Shown: positions 6,767 through 14,343, counted from the stretch's first letter. The stretch is 14,343 nt of DNA from Nitrospinaceae bacterium (GCA_029261435.1 JAJDBI010000040.1:1-14343); one strand, 5' to 3'. The notes: generated by a model from the sequence alone, not told the origin. Numbers and translations: made by a program.

Positions 6767-8794
6767 ATGAGCGACCCTATGAGACTTCTGATCATTATAT
6801 GTATTTCATTCCTGCTTTCCTTCTGTTTAAGCATCACCGCGATAGCAGCGCCGGAAGGAAAATCACCTGATCTTAGCTTCGAAGAGTTAGAGACTATGGA
6901 TTTTGAAGCATTGATGAATATCAAAATTCGTTCAGTTTCAAAAAAAGAAGAGCCGTTGGCTGATGCGGCTGCTGCGGTTTATGTTATCTCGCAAGAAGAT
7001 ATCCGTCGTTCAAACGCTACAGCAATCCCAGAGCTCTTTCGAATGGTTCCCGGAATGCAGGTTGCCCAAATTGATTCTAACAAATGGGCTGTTACATCTC
7101 GCGGATCAAACTCCAGATTTGCCAACAAATTACTTGTTTTGATTGATGGACGTTCTATATACACGGCTTACTTTTCCGGAGTTTTTTGGGATGAGCATAA
7201 TCTCGTTTTAGAAGACATTGAACGTATCGAAGTTATACGTGGGCCAGGAGGCACGCTTTGGGGAGCAAATGCAGTAAACGGAGTCATAAATATAATCACC
7301 AAACATTCCAGCGAAACCCTTGGTGGGTTGGCTAGCGCAGGGGTAGGAAGTGAAGAACAAGGTACTGGAACCGTCCGCTACGGAGATAAACTGGGAAAAG
7401 ATAAAACATTCAGGGTTTATGGGAAATATTTTAATCGGGACGATTTTGCAGGCAAGCCCGGTCAACCTGAAGCAGATTCATGGGATGGACAGCGAGGTGG
7501 ATTCCGCATGGATTGGAAAAAATCCGAATCTAATGAGTTCACCTTTCAAGGGGATTACTACAATGGAGAATCAGATGAAAGAGCACAAGATAACGTCGTT
7601 TCTGGCTCCAGCACCTCGAGTTTTAACAGGACCGTAAAAATCGATGGGGTCAATTTTCTTACCCGATGGGAGCATAAGAACTCCAATAGCTCGGATATGA
7701 CCACTCAATTTTACTTCGACCATGCGAGTCGCCGGGGTGCCACAACCAAAAGAAGCATAATAGACACATACGACCTTGATTTTCAACATCGCTTTAAATT
7801 AGGCGAGAGGCAGAAAATCATCTGGGGAGCAGGACAACGTTTCATTGTGGATTCATTCGAGGATAGTGTACCCATCCAATTAAACCCACGCAGCCGCCTG
7901 AATTATATTACCAGTGTCTTTATCCAGGATAACCTTCAAATTCTTCCCAATACACTTAAATTAACTGTAGGGTCAAAATTTGAACTGAATAATTATACCG
8001 GAGTTGAGGTTCAGCCTAGCGCTAGGGTCTTATGGATCCCAGAAAAAGATCATTCTATCTGGGCTGCGGTTTCCCGTGCGGTTCGAATTCCAACACGAGC
8101 AGAAGACAACATTAGAATTAATTCAAGGTTTTCTGGAGGTAACTTGATTGCTCTAATTGGAAGTGATCTCGTACAGTCTGAGGAGGTTTTGGCTTTTGAG
8201 GTTGGGTATCGGACGCAAGCCAGAAAAAATATCTTTTTTGATGTTGCATTATTTTATAACTTTTACGACAACCTGCAAACCCGGGAACGAGGAAGCGCCT
8301 TTGTTGAAAACACTCCATCTCCAACACACACTGTCATTCCATTTATTGAAAATAATGAAGGGTCAGGAAAAACCTACGGTGTGGAATTGTTTGGCAAATG
8401 GAATGTAAATGGAAATTGGGAACTCAGTAGTGGCTTTACTTATTTTAAGATGGACTTAGATCAAGTTACCACTGCAACTTTTGTTTTTGAAAATGCTGAA
8501 GGTAATGACCCAGAATACCAATGGAATATTAAATCCCATCTCACCCTCCCACACAATTTTGAATTCGACACCACTCTATATTTTGTAGATTCTCTCGATA
8601 ATATAAATGTTCCCAGCTATACCCGGTTGGATTTGCGCTTTGGATGGCGACCTGCGAGTTCTTTTGAGCTAAGTATTTCGGGGCAGAACCTGCTGGAACG
8701 TGAGCACGATGAGTTTGGGGCCGAAGCGGTCCAGTTCACATCTGGAACGCGGGTAGAACGTTCAGTATTTGCTAAAGCCACAGTTAGATTTTAA
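6767..8794 (+). CDS. TonB-dependent outer-membrane receptor
   Basis: A 675-residue protein with a signal peptide (hydrophobic core residues 6-24, probable cleavage after Ala27). A plug domain spans about 64-178 with the family landmarks AAAAVYVISQEDIRRS, KLLVLIDGRS and IEVIRGPGGTLWGANAVNGV. A beta-barrel with many aromatic alternating strands follows, ending in NLLEREHDEFG and a terminal Phe, the outer-membrane insertion signature. The mature N-terminus has the LSFEELETMDFEALMNIKI segment typical of a receptor subgroup that I recall beside YfiR and sensor genes; I see no N-terminal STN signalling domain and no clear TonB box. The ligand cannot be predicted. The ATG directly follows the previous stop; an in-frame ATG at 6779 gives a more compact signal peptide. 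It may report a substrate to the downstream YfiR/kinase pair. Confidence 0.92.
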   Translation: MSDPMRLLIIICISFLLSFCLSITAIAAPEGKSPDLSFEELETMDFEALMNIKIRSVSKKEEPLADAAAAVYVISQEDIRRSNATAIPELFRMVPGMQVAQIDSNKWAVTSRGSNSRFANKLLVLIDGRSIYTAYFSGVFWDEHNLVLEDIERIEVIRGPGGTLWGANAVNGVINIITKHSSETLGGLASAGVGSEEQGTGTVRYGDKLGKDKTFRVYGKYFNRDDFAGKPGQPEADSWDGQRGGFRMDWKKSESNEFTFQGDYYNGESDERAQDNVVSGSSTSSFNRTVKIDGVNFLTRWEHKNSNSSDMTTQFYFDHASRRGATTKRSIIDTYDLDFQHRFKLGERQKIIWGAGQRFIVDSFEDSVPIQLNPRSRLNYITSVFIQDNLQILPNTLKLTVGSKFELNNYTGVEVQPSARVLWIPEKDHSIWAAVSRAVRIPTRAEDNIRINSRFSGGNLIALIGSDLVQSEEVLAFEVGYRTQARKNIFFDVALFYNFYDNLQTRERGSAFVENTPSPTHTVIPFIENNEGSGKTYGVELFGKWNVNGNWELSSGFTYFKMDLDQVTTATFVFENAEGNDPEYQWNIKSHLTLPHNFEFDTTLYFVDSLDNINVPSYTRLDLRFGWRPASSFELSISGQNLLEREHDEFGAEAVQFTSGTRVERSVFAKATVRF

Positions 8795-8857
8795 AGCCAG
8801 CGGTTTTCAAGCAAGCCGTTGTAAACTGTTTATTCAATTCTTGAAAGTTCTCTGATT

Positions 8858-9400
8858 TTGAAAAAGTATGCTGCAAAAAGACTCATATCTATAGCTCTAT
8901 TTGCGATCAGTATTGTTTGCTCGAATTTAGCTTTTGCAAATAACCTTGAGTACAAAATCAAGGCAGTTTTAGCTTTTAAAATTCTATCCTACATCCAGTT
9001 CCCGGCCTCATCGGCGGGCTTTGAAGAGAATATATTTAAAATTGGTTTCTCAGGAAATGATGCTGAGCTGGCAGTATTTAAATCTCTCGAAAGCAAGAAG
9101 GTTAAAGGTAGAAAAATTTCCGTTGAACAAATTACAAGCACAGACAATCTAGCATCGTTCAGCAGTGTTTTTATAAGTCAGCATTCTGGTTTACCTTGGC
9201 AAAAAGTCTTGGTCGCCCTTAAAGGAACGAGCACGCTTACTCTTGGAGAGGCAGATAGTTTTGCAGAAACCGGCGGCATAATTGGCTTCTACAAATTTCA
9301 AGACAAAATTCGTTTCCTCATTAACAGAGAGGCTGCCGAAAATTCTGGGCTAAAAATTAATGCGCAACTATTTCGTGTTGGCAAGTTGGTTGGCAACTAA
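8858..9400 (+). CDS. YfiR-family periplasmic protein (DUF4154)
   Basis: A 180-residue protein with a signal peptide (about 1-27, ending SNLAFA). The mature domain follows the YfiR/HmsC pattern: an N-terminal helix with a FPASSAGF turn (usually WP), a KVKGRKISVEQI strand, SSVFISQ, TLTLGEADSFAETGGIIGFY, and a C-terminal IRFLINREAAENSGLKINAQLFRV. In Pseudomonas, YfiR is the periplasmic repressor of the membrane-bound CHASE8 protein YfiN. Here the next gene, 16 bp away, encodes a CHASE8-like kinase, so the same type of interaction is likely. The mature protein has no cysteine, unlike Pseudomonas YfiR, whose disulfides matter. The start is a TTG without a strong ribosome site; no ATG or GTG is available and the signal peptide begins right there. 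Confidence 0.88.
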   Translation: MKKYAAKRLISIALFAISIVCSNLAFANNLEYKIKAVLAFKILSYIQFPASSAGFEENIFKIGFSGNDAELAVFKSLESKKVKGRKISVEQITSTDNLASFSSVFISQHSGLPWQKVLVALKGTSTLTLGEADSFAETGGIIGFYKFQDKIRFLINREAAENSGLKINAQLFRVGKLVGN

Positions 9401-9416
9401 TATCTTAAAAGGCGTA

Positions 9417-11696
9417 ATGCTAAATCTATCCAAAGTTTCGATAAAGCAAAAGTTGATCGGATACACCATGATAATCAGTACGGTTTCGCTGCTATTGGCC
9501 TGTACTGTATTCATCGTCTACGATTATACAACCCAAAGAAATAGAATTAGCGATGGACTACTTGTACTGGTCGACACAATCGGGACACATAGTACTGTTT
9601 CGCTGAACTTTGAAGACCCTCAATCTGCTTTCGAAACACTCAGCGCCCTGAAGCTTGAGCGGCATATATTGGCCGCAGCTATTTATAACAGTGAGAATAA
9701 TCTTTTTGTTTCTTACAAACACGAAGAATTTAAAAATATCAGGATTCCAGAAAAACCTCGAAATGATGGTGAATATACAAATGAATCGAAGCTCACTTTG
9801 TTTCACCCTATTAATTCTGATGACAAACGAATTGGGACTATTTATGTTCAATATGATTTGACGGAATTTAGAACTACTTTGTATCGTTACACATTGATCG
9901 TTCTTGCAATACTTTTTGTTTCTTCGCTACTAGCCTTCTTCTTATCTTCCAAACTTCAGAATATGATATCAAAGCCAATTCTGGACCTTGCACGTACAGC
10001 AGAGAAAATTTCATCAGATCAAGATTATTCTGTCCGCGCCATGCAACATTCTCAAGATGAAATCGGTATTTTGATAAACCATTTCAACGAAATGTTGATA
10101 CAAATTCAAAATAGAGACATGGCTCTTCAGGTTGCTCAAAAAGAACTCCAATTACGTGCTAAAGAAAATTTTAAATTGATTCTTAACGCTGCGGGTGAGG
10201 GAATATACGGACTTGATCTAGAGGGAAAGACCACCTTTGCAAACCCCGCTGCCGAGGCAATGCTGGGTTACGGTGCCAATGAGTTATTAGGTAAATCCCA
10301 ACACGATCTTATCCATTACGCAAGGTCTGATGGAACCCCCTATCCGAAGGAAGAGTGCCCTGTATATGCAACGTGCAAGAATGGCAAGGTTCACCACGTG
10401 ATGGATGAGGTTTATTGGAGAAAAAATGGTAGCAGCTTTCTGGTGGAATATGTTTCCAATCCCATTTTGGAAAACGGAGAGCTGGCGGGTGCAGTCATCA
10501 CCTTTAGAGATATCACTCAACGACAACAGCAAGAAAAAGATTTGATAGAAGCTAAAATAGAAGCAGAGAACGCCAACCATGCCAAGTCAGAGTTTTTGTC
10601 AAAAATGAGTCATGAGCTGAGAACTCCCATGAATGCCATTTTGGGGTTTGGGCAGCTTTTGATGCTCAGCCAAAAGGAATCACTGACAGATTCCCAGAGC
10701 AATAATGTTAACCGTATTCTGAATGCTGGAAATCATTTGCTGGAGCTGATTAATGAGATTCTAGATTTGTCACGTATTGAATCGGGTTCGATGACCATAT
10801 TAATTGAAGATATTAACTTAACCAGCAGTGTAGATTCAGTATTGCCTTTGGTTCAACCTATGGCCAGGGAACTTGAAGTTGAAATTGAAAATAATCTGGA
10901 TTCCAATGTCTGTGTTCTAGCCGATCTCACCCGGTTGAAGCAAGTTTTGCTGAACCTTCTAACCAATGCTGTGAAATATAACAAACCGAAAGGAAGGGTG
11001 GTACTGGACTGCGAAATTTCATCTGATGATAAAGTCCGAATCAATGTTACCGATAACGGCATGGGTATCTCTGAAGAAAAGAAAAAGTTCCTGTTTCAAC
11101 CTTTTAATCGTTTAGGCGCAGAGGCGACTGAGATACAGGGGACAGGCATAGGGCTTACTATAACAAAGCATTTGATAGAATTGATGCAGGGATCAATTAC
11201 CCTGGAGAGCACTGTGGGACATGGTAGTTGTTTTGCTGTTGAACTTCCCATGGCTATGAGTACAGGTAACATATGTGAGTCCCAAACCAAGACACCTTTT
11301 AGCTCAATTGAGACAGATGAAAAAATCCGTCATACCATATTGTACGTTGAAGACAATCCACAAAATTTAGAACTCGTACAGGCTATTTTATCAGAACAAT
11401 CAAATATCAAACTTATTTCTGCCACTCGGGCTCAATTAGGAATTGATCTAGCTCGCTCGCATCAACCCCATCTGATTCTGATGGATATCAACTTGCCTGA
11501 AATGAGCGGTATTGAGGCCTTGGAAAAACTCAAGTCTTTCGATGAAACCCGAAGCATCCCGACTATTGCAGTCAGTGCTAATGCAATGAAGGAGGATATT
11601 GATAAAGCCATGGCTGCAGGATTCAATAATTATATTATCAAGCCAATCGACATAACTGTATTTATGAAAGTTATTACTGAAACTCTAAATAGATAA
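9417..11696 (+). CDS. Hybrid sensor histidine kinase (CHASE8-like sensor, HAMP, PAS, HisKA, HATPase, REC)
   Basis: A 759-residue inner-membrane kinase. It has TM1 at about 14-36; a periplasmic sensor at about 40-155 resembling the CHASE8 domain of YfiN (TVSLNFEDPQSAFETLSAL, ILAAAIYNSENNLFVSY); TM2 at about 158-177; HAMP to about 235; and PAS at about 252-366 (FANPAAEAMLGY...RSDGTPYPKEECPVY). The HisKA phospho-acceptor is His399 (KMSHELRTPMNA). The ATPase domain has Asn517 (LLTNAVKY), DNGMGI and GTGIGL. A C-terminal receiver (about 638-755) has Glu645-Asp646, phospho-acceptor Asp690 and Lys742. I chose the ATG at 9417, with AAGG 5 nt upstream, over an ATG at 9360 inside the yfiR-like gene. It lacks an HPt domain, so transfer to the HD-GYP regulator would be direct from His399 or via an HPt encoded elsewhere. 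It is probably restrained by the neighbouring YfiR protein. Confidence 0.93.
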   Translation: MLNLSKVSIKQKLIGYTMIISTVSLLLACTVFIVYDYTTQRNRISDGLLVLVDTIGTHSTVSLNFEDPQSAFETLSALKLERHILAAAIYNSENNLFVSYKHEEFKNIRIPEKPRNDGEYTNESKLTLFHPINSDDKRIGTIYVQYDLTEFRTTLYRYTLIVLAILFVSSLLAFFLSSKLQNMISKPILDLARTAEKISSDQDYSVRAMQHSQDEIGILINHFNEMLIQIQNRDMALQVAQKELQLRAKENFKLILNAAGEGIYGLDLEGKTTFANPAAEAMLGYGANELLGKSQHDLIHYARSDGTPYPKEECPVYATCKNGKVHHVMDEVYWRKNGSSFLVEYVSNPILENGELAGAVITFRDITQRQQQEKDLIEAKIEAENANHAKSEFLSKMSHELRTPMNAILGFGQLLMLSQKESLTDSQSNNVNRILNAGNHLLELINEILDLSRIESGSMTILIEDINLTSSVDSVLPLVQPMARELEVEIENNLDSNVCVLADLTRLKQVLLNLLTNAVKYNKPKGRVVLDCEISSDDKVRINVTDNGMGISEEKKKFLFQPFNRLGAEATEIQGTGIGLTITKHLIELMQGSITLESTVGHGSCFAVELPMAMSTGNICESQTKTPFSSIETDEKIRHTILYVEDNPQNLELVQAILSEQSNIKLISATRAQLGIDLARSHQPHLILMDINLPEMSGIEALEKLKSFDETRSIPTIAVSANAMKEDIDKAMAAGFNNYIIKPIDITVFMKVITETLNR

Positions 11697-11823
11697 AAGT
11701 GGTGTCCTTTTTTCTTATCGACTATAGTAGCCTGCATCGAGTTAGTTCATCGTCAGACGGGGGAAGAATTTATTAATAGCAGCTTTCAATGCTTTTCCAT
11801 TTTGGACTCAATGTTTGTCCGGG

Positions 11824-11864
11824 CCAAAAGCAAAAAGGACTCACCGTAAACGGCAAGTCCTTTT
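11824..11864 (-). terminator. Rho-independent terminator, oriented for the tRNA-Pro remnant
   Basis: On the minus strand, AAAAGGACT and AGTCCTTTT (outer arms 11864-11856 and 11841-11833) enclose TGCCG-TTTA-CGGTG, followed by TTTTTGCTTTT. Two inner positions are U-G wobbles on the minus-strand RNA but A-C mismatches on the plus strand, so it evolved for the minus strand. It probably terminated the original tRNA-Pro transcript; it may also weakly stop the kinase operon coming from the left. Confidence 0.75.
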
Positions 11865-11867
11865 AAA

Positions 11868-11904
<37 letters not shown>

Positions 11905-11912
<8 letters not shown>

Positions 11913-11926
11913 GCTTAATATGGGAG
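11905..11926. repeat. 6-bp inverted repeat across the tRNA break (possible recombinase core site)
   Basis: CTCCCA (11905-11910) and TGGGAG (11921-11926) are perfect inverted copies around a 10-bp centre that contains the tRNA breakpoint. Tyrosine-recombinase core sites usually have short inverted arms around a 6-8 bp crossover region, so this may be part of an att core. It is short enough to be chance. Confidence 0.3.
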
Positions 11927-12141
11927 TTTCACTAACTTGCTATTTTTAAGCCAGTTCCCCGATTCTGTTGATTTCTAGGGCTGAAACAGTTGTGCTATTA
12001 ATTCCATTGATTCCTTGAGTTCGGCTCAATGCGCTACAGTCGGTCACGCATAGGTCACGTTGGAGTCAAAAAAATCTTTTTGACTATTGAGTGTCTTTTA
12101 GTAATCCCAGTTTCGAGAATTATTAATCTGGTTTTGATCGG
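11927..12141. other. Non-coding stretch right of the att-like junction
   Basis: No gene is supported here. It contains a small hairpin (TTGAG-TTCGG-CTCAA, 12015-12029) without a T-run, the GGTCAC repeats described separately, and otherwise AT-rich sequence up to the 3' end of the lipoprotein gene. No integrase gene is found between the tRNA remnant and the lipoprotein. Confidence 0.5.
12042..12068. repeat. Short tandem GGTCACG direct repeats (possible integrase arm sites)
   Basis: GGTCACG occurs at 12042 and 12053 (11 bp apart), with a degenerate third copy GGAGTCA at 12062. They lie about 130 bp from the tRNA breakpoint on the presumed element side, where tyrosine integrases have arm-type binding sites. 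Only the repeats are seen; the role is inference. Confidence 0.3.
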
Positions 12142-12498
12142 CTATTGGCCGGAATCGATGTGGCTGACTATTAAATCCGATTTTGTTGCAATGCTTTCGC
12201 ATGTATTTTTGGGACCCTGGCAGCGCATATAGCAACCACTCCAATGTTCGCAACTGACAAATATCCAGTGCATAGGCTGACTTTTGGTGTCGTTTCCAAT
12301 TACTTCAACTGTACCTGCATTATTCACTTTGAATATTTTATCGGCACCCGGGAAAGTTTGGGGTATTACAGCACCCTCTGGTATTACAATATGCTTAAAT
12401 GGTTCCTCTTTGGCATTACAACATGTATCACCGGACGCACAGGAATTAAGAAAGAAAAGTGAGATCATAGCTACTAGTAAAACCATCCCTTTTTTCAT
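12142..12498 (-). CDS. Small cysteine-rich lipoprotein of unknown function
   Basis: A 118-residue protein with a lipoprotein signal: MKKGMVLLVAMISLFF followed by the lipobox LNSC, so Cys20 would be lipidated. The residue after it is Ala, which favours outer-membrane sorting under the Enterobacterial Lol rule. The mature part has six more cysteines: a vicinal pair (26, 27) and a C-terminal cluster CEHWSGCYMRC...TC (83, 89, 93, 100) with His85. This could form disulfides or bind a metal. The ATG is well supported by GAGGAGA a few bases upstream. I recognise no family. It sits between the tRNA remnant and an IS30 remnant, in the presumed island. It appears monocistronic. Confidence 0.72.
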   Translation of the reverse strand: MKKGMVLLVAMISLFFLNSCASGDTCCNAKEEPFKHIVIPEGAVIPQTFPGADKIFKVNNAGTVEVIGNDTKSQPMHWIFVSCEHWSGCYMRCQGPKNTCESIATKSDLIVSHIDSGQ

Positions 12499-12632
12499 TG
12501 GTTCTCCTCTCTTGGCGAATTCTGCATTAGTGGAAAACTTCTATCATAAATTTATCATAGTGACTTGATTAGTTATTAAGGCAGGTAACTTAAATTTCTT
12601 TTACCTTAATTGGTCTCCTTTCGGCTGCATTC
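12499..12632. other. Upstream region of the lipoprotein gene
   Basis: AT-rich, non-coding. On the minus strand it carries TATGATAAATTTATGATA (around 12541-12560), which contains two -10-like TATGAT boxes and a palindromic ATAAATTTAT centre, followed by the strong ribosome site. No convincing -35 was found. Confidence 0.35.
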
Positions 12633-12716
12633 TCAACCGGTCGTTGCAACACATGCATTAAATCGCTGAGCTGGTGTTTCAAATCCTAATGTTTTACGCG
12701 GTCGCTCATTTAACTG
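12633..12716 (-). pseudogene. C-terminal remnant of an IS30-family transposase
   Basis: Twenty-seven codons plus a stop encode QLNERPRKTLGFETPAQRF and a short tail ending VATTG, the typical C-terminus of IS30-family transposases (LN-x-RPRK-x-LG-(F/Y)-x-TP). Upstream in frame the similarity stops and no catalytic DDE region follows, so only the 3' end of an old insertion sequence remains. The family is recognised from the motif alone. Confidence 0.85.
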
Positions 12717-13146
12717 TGGGGAAAAGCAACATAATAAGTGCTCATATATTCAATACCCAAGGTTTCGAAACTTAAATTGCCTACCCCCCAAACATACGAT
12801 CATAAAAAGGTATAGCTTTATCATATTCTAGAACATTTATTTAGATATGATGCACACCCCTGAATCTCACTGTATTTCCTTCCTCTCAATAATTTGGACC
12901 TCATCTGGTTAAAAAAGGTAAGGGAATATTTGTTACTGGATAATTAAACCGCCAAAAATTTTCCTCCTTTAAAGTCCATTCCCTATATATAAAGATATTC
13001 AAGCTAAGTGCTTTATTCCAATTACCCATTCGGGCAAACAAGGGGTTGCAGGAATAAAATACAATAAAAACCTCTCCTTAAACTAGATATTCCAATAAGG
13101 TTTATATATTTTCTAGCGTACTTATGAACACTTTCGAGAATTTGCC
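12717..13146. other. Gene-poor AT-rich region before the beta-CASP gene
   Basis: About 430 bp without a supported gene. It contains short inverted repeats (ATCATAT 12820-12826 with ATATGAT 12845-12851; an AGGGAAT/ATTCCCT pair between about 12920 and 12987) that could be decayed insertion-sequence ends. It must also contain the promoter of the next gene; TATATATT near 13103-13110 is a candidate -10 without a good -35. Confidence 0.45.
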
Positions 13147-14343
13147 ATGGCAAAATTAACTTTTTATAACTCTGCAAAAGGTGTAACGGGGTCTGCATAT
13201 TTATTGGAAACGGATTCTTCAACAATTTTATTGGATTGCGGCCTGATTCAAGGAAGGCGCGCAGAAGAAAAACTAAATGAAGAGCCTTTTCCCTTTGAGT
13301 TGGAGAACCTGGATGCAGTGGTTCTGTCTCATGCCCACCTTGATCATTCTGGACGTATACCGAAACTCGTTGCGGAAGGTTACAAAGGTCCAGTCTATAT
13401 GACCTATCCTACCTGTGAATTACTGGCAATCATGCTAAAGGATGCCGCTTTCCTGGAGCAACGGGATATAGAGTGGGAGAACAAACGTAGAAAGCGAGCG
13501 GGAAAACCGGAAATCCAACCCATATTTACGATCGAAGACGTAGAAGAAGCTCTAAGTTTATGTGAAGGCATGGCTTATGATAAAAGCTATGAAATAGTGG
13601 CGGGAATTAAACTATGCTTTCGAGAGGCTGGGCATATTTTAGGGTCAGCCATTGTAGAAATTTTTATTACCGAAAATGGTTCTGAAAAGAAGCTATTGTT
13701 TTCAGGAGATCTTGGCAATAGTTATGCCGCTTTGTTGCGTGATCCGGCTACTGTTAAAGAAGCGGATGTGTTGTTGCTGGAATCCACTTATGGGGACCGT
13801 GATCATCGCTCACTCAGCGAAACCCTTAAAGAATTTGAAACAATAATTACAGAAGCATCCAAAACTGGAGGGAATATACTTATTCCCTCCTTTGCTGTTG
13901 GCCGCACTCAGGAAATTATCTTTCGCCTTGGCGAATTGTACCAACAAGGGAAACTGAAGCAACAAGCAATCTACCTGGATAGTCCCATGGCCATAGCAAC
14001 CACAGAGGTTTATCATCGTCATCAGGATGTATATAATCGGGAAGACATTGCTGCACTGCGTCAGGCGAAATCTGGCAGTCTCCACTCATTTCTTCCAACC
14101 TTGAGGTATTCGCGAACCACGGAGGAATCTATTTCCCTCAGCAGGATTGAATCCGGCGCCATTATTATTGCCGGTAGCGGTATGTGTAATGGAGGTCGCA
14201 TTCGCCACCATTTAAAACATAATCTTTGGAAGAAAAAGAACCACGTCATAATTGCCGGTTTTCAAGTTAACGGCACCCCAGGCCGAGCCCTTATAGATGG
14301 CGCCAAAACTTTTCAAATGGGTGGGGATGAAATTGCCGTCAAG
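13147..14343 (+). CDS. Beta-CASP metallo-beta-lactamase RNase-like protein (C-terminus outside the window)
   Basis: The frame stays open for 399 codons to the right edge. The metallo-beta-lactamase core is complete: motif 2 SHAHLDHSGR (His62, His64, Asp66, His67), motif 3 AGHILGS (His163) and motif 4 SGDLG (Asp188). The inserted beta-CASP domain shows motif A ESTYGDRDH (Glu212) and motif B SGMCNGGRIRHHLKHNL (His354/355), followed by HVIIAGFQVNGTPGRALI; motif C would lie beyond the edge. This is the CPSF73/YsH1-like family of zinc-dependent endo/exoribonucleases involved in RNA processing or decay in the cytoplasm. Full-length relatives are about 450-540 residues, so most of it is visible. The ribosome site is weak (GAGAA). 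It lies right of the tRNA-Pro remnant and may be island cargo or resumed chromosome. Confidence 0.92.
   Translation, partial: MAKLTFYNSAKGVTGSAYLLETDSSTILLDCGLIQGRRAEEKLNEEPFPFELENLDAVVLSHAHLDHSGRIPKLVAEGYKGPVYMTYPTCELLAIMLKDAAFLEQRDIEWENKRRKRAGKPEIQPIFTIEDVEEALSLCEGMAYDKSYEIVAGIKLCFREAGHILGSAIVEIFITENGSEKKLLFSGDLGNSYAALLRDPATVKEADVLLLESTYGDRDHRSLSETLKEFETIITEASKTGGNILIPSFAVGRTQEIIFRLGELYQQGKLKQQAIYLDSPMAIATTEVYHRHQDVYNREDIAALRQAKSGSLHSFLPTLRYSRTTEESISLSRIESGAIIIAGSGMCNGGRIRHHLKHNLWKKKNHVIIAGFQVNGTPGRALIDGAKTFQMGGDEIAVK

Noticed and set aside
8798..8821. Hairpin CAGCGG...CCGTTG between the receptor and yfiR-like genes, as a terminator or attenuator.
   Set aside because: Six pairs including a G-U, a 12-base loop and no T-run. 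Too weak to call.
11690..11725. Possible terminator right after the hybrid kinase (GATAAAAG...CTTTTTTCTTATC).
   Set aside because: The stem is A/T-only with a bulge. A T-run is present, but pairing is too weak to claim.
11941..12060. A possible 5' half of the tRNA-Pro (a CGGGG stretch near 11956-11961 and a GCGCTAC stretch near 12031) that would make an intact or intron-containing tRNA.
   Set aside because: CGGGG matches only part of the acceptor stem and is not followed by a D-arm; the GCGCTAC stretch lacks the GG of the D-loop and a matching anticodon stem. No full 5' half could be assembled.
12244..12568. Plus-strand open frames opposite the lipoprotein gene.
   Set aside because: The minus-strand frame has a lipobox signal peptide and a strong ribosome site; the plus-strand frames have neither.

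Overview
The window comes from a Gram-negative bacterium: it encodes an outer-membrane TonB-dependent receptor, a lipobox lipoprotein and periplasmic signalling proteins. Base composition is moderately AT-rich. A DabA-type inorganic-carbon uptake protein joined to an Mrp/MBH-type cation antiporter operon suggests a chemolithoautotroph or a bicarbonate-limited marine or groundwater bacterium. Nitrospinota/Nitrospirota-like lineages fit, but this assignment is a guess.

Left block (1-5064, minus strand). Reading leftward: a small winged-helix regulator behind two palindromes; a 34-codon open frame whose stop overlaps the dabA start; dabA (DUF2309); then mrpE, mrpF, mrpG and the start of an MbhD/MrpB-type subunit that runs off the left edge. 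E-F-G-MbhD is the order of the MBH/split-MrpA class of antiporter modules, not the A-to-G order of classical Mrp operons. The block reads as a regulated unit coupling ion flow to CO2/bicarbonate accumulation. No dedicated DabB partner lies inside the window.

Middle block (5386-11696, plus strand). A compact signalling operon: a 73-residue acidic protein of unknown function, a REC-HD-GYP response regulator (c-di-GMP phosphodiesterase), a TonB-dependent receptor, a periplasmic YfiR-family protein and a CHASE8-HAMP-PAS-HisKA-HATPase-REC hybrid kinase. In the known YfiBNR system, YfiR represses a CHASE8 diguanylate cyclase (YfiN). Here the CHASE8 sensor appears to be attached to a histidine kinase, and c-di-GMP output is supplied by a separate HD-GYP response regulator. 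This is the most interesting system in the window.

Right block (11697-14343). A minus-strand terminator and the 3' 45 nt of a tRNA-Pro(UGG), broken exactly at the 5' edge of the anticodon loop, mark what looks like the displaced end of an integrated element. Sequence to the right (short direct repeats, a cysteine-rich lipoprotein, an IS30-family transposase remnant, gene-poor AT-rich DNA) is likely island or decayed island material. The window ends inside a plus-strand beta-CASP metallo-beta-lactamase RNase-like gene.
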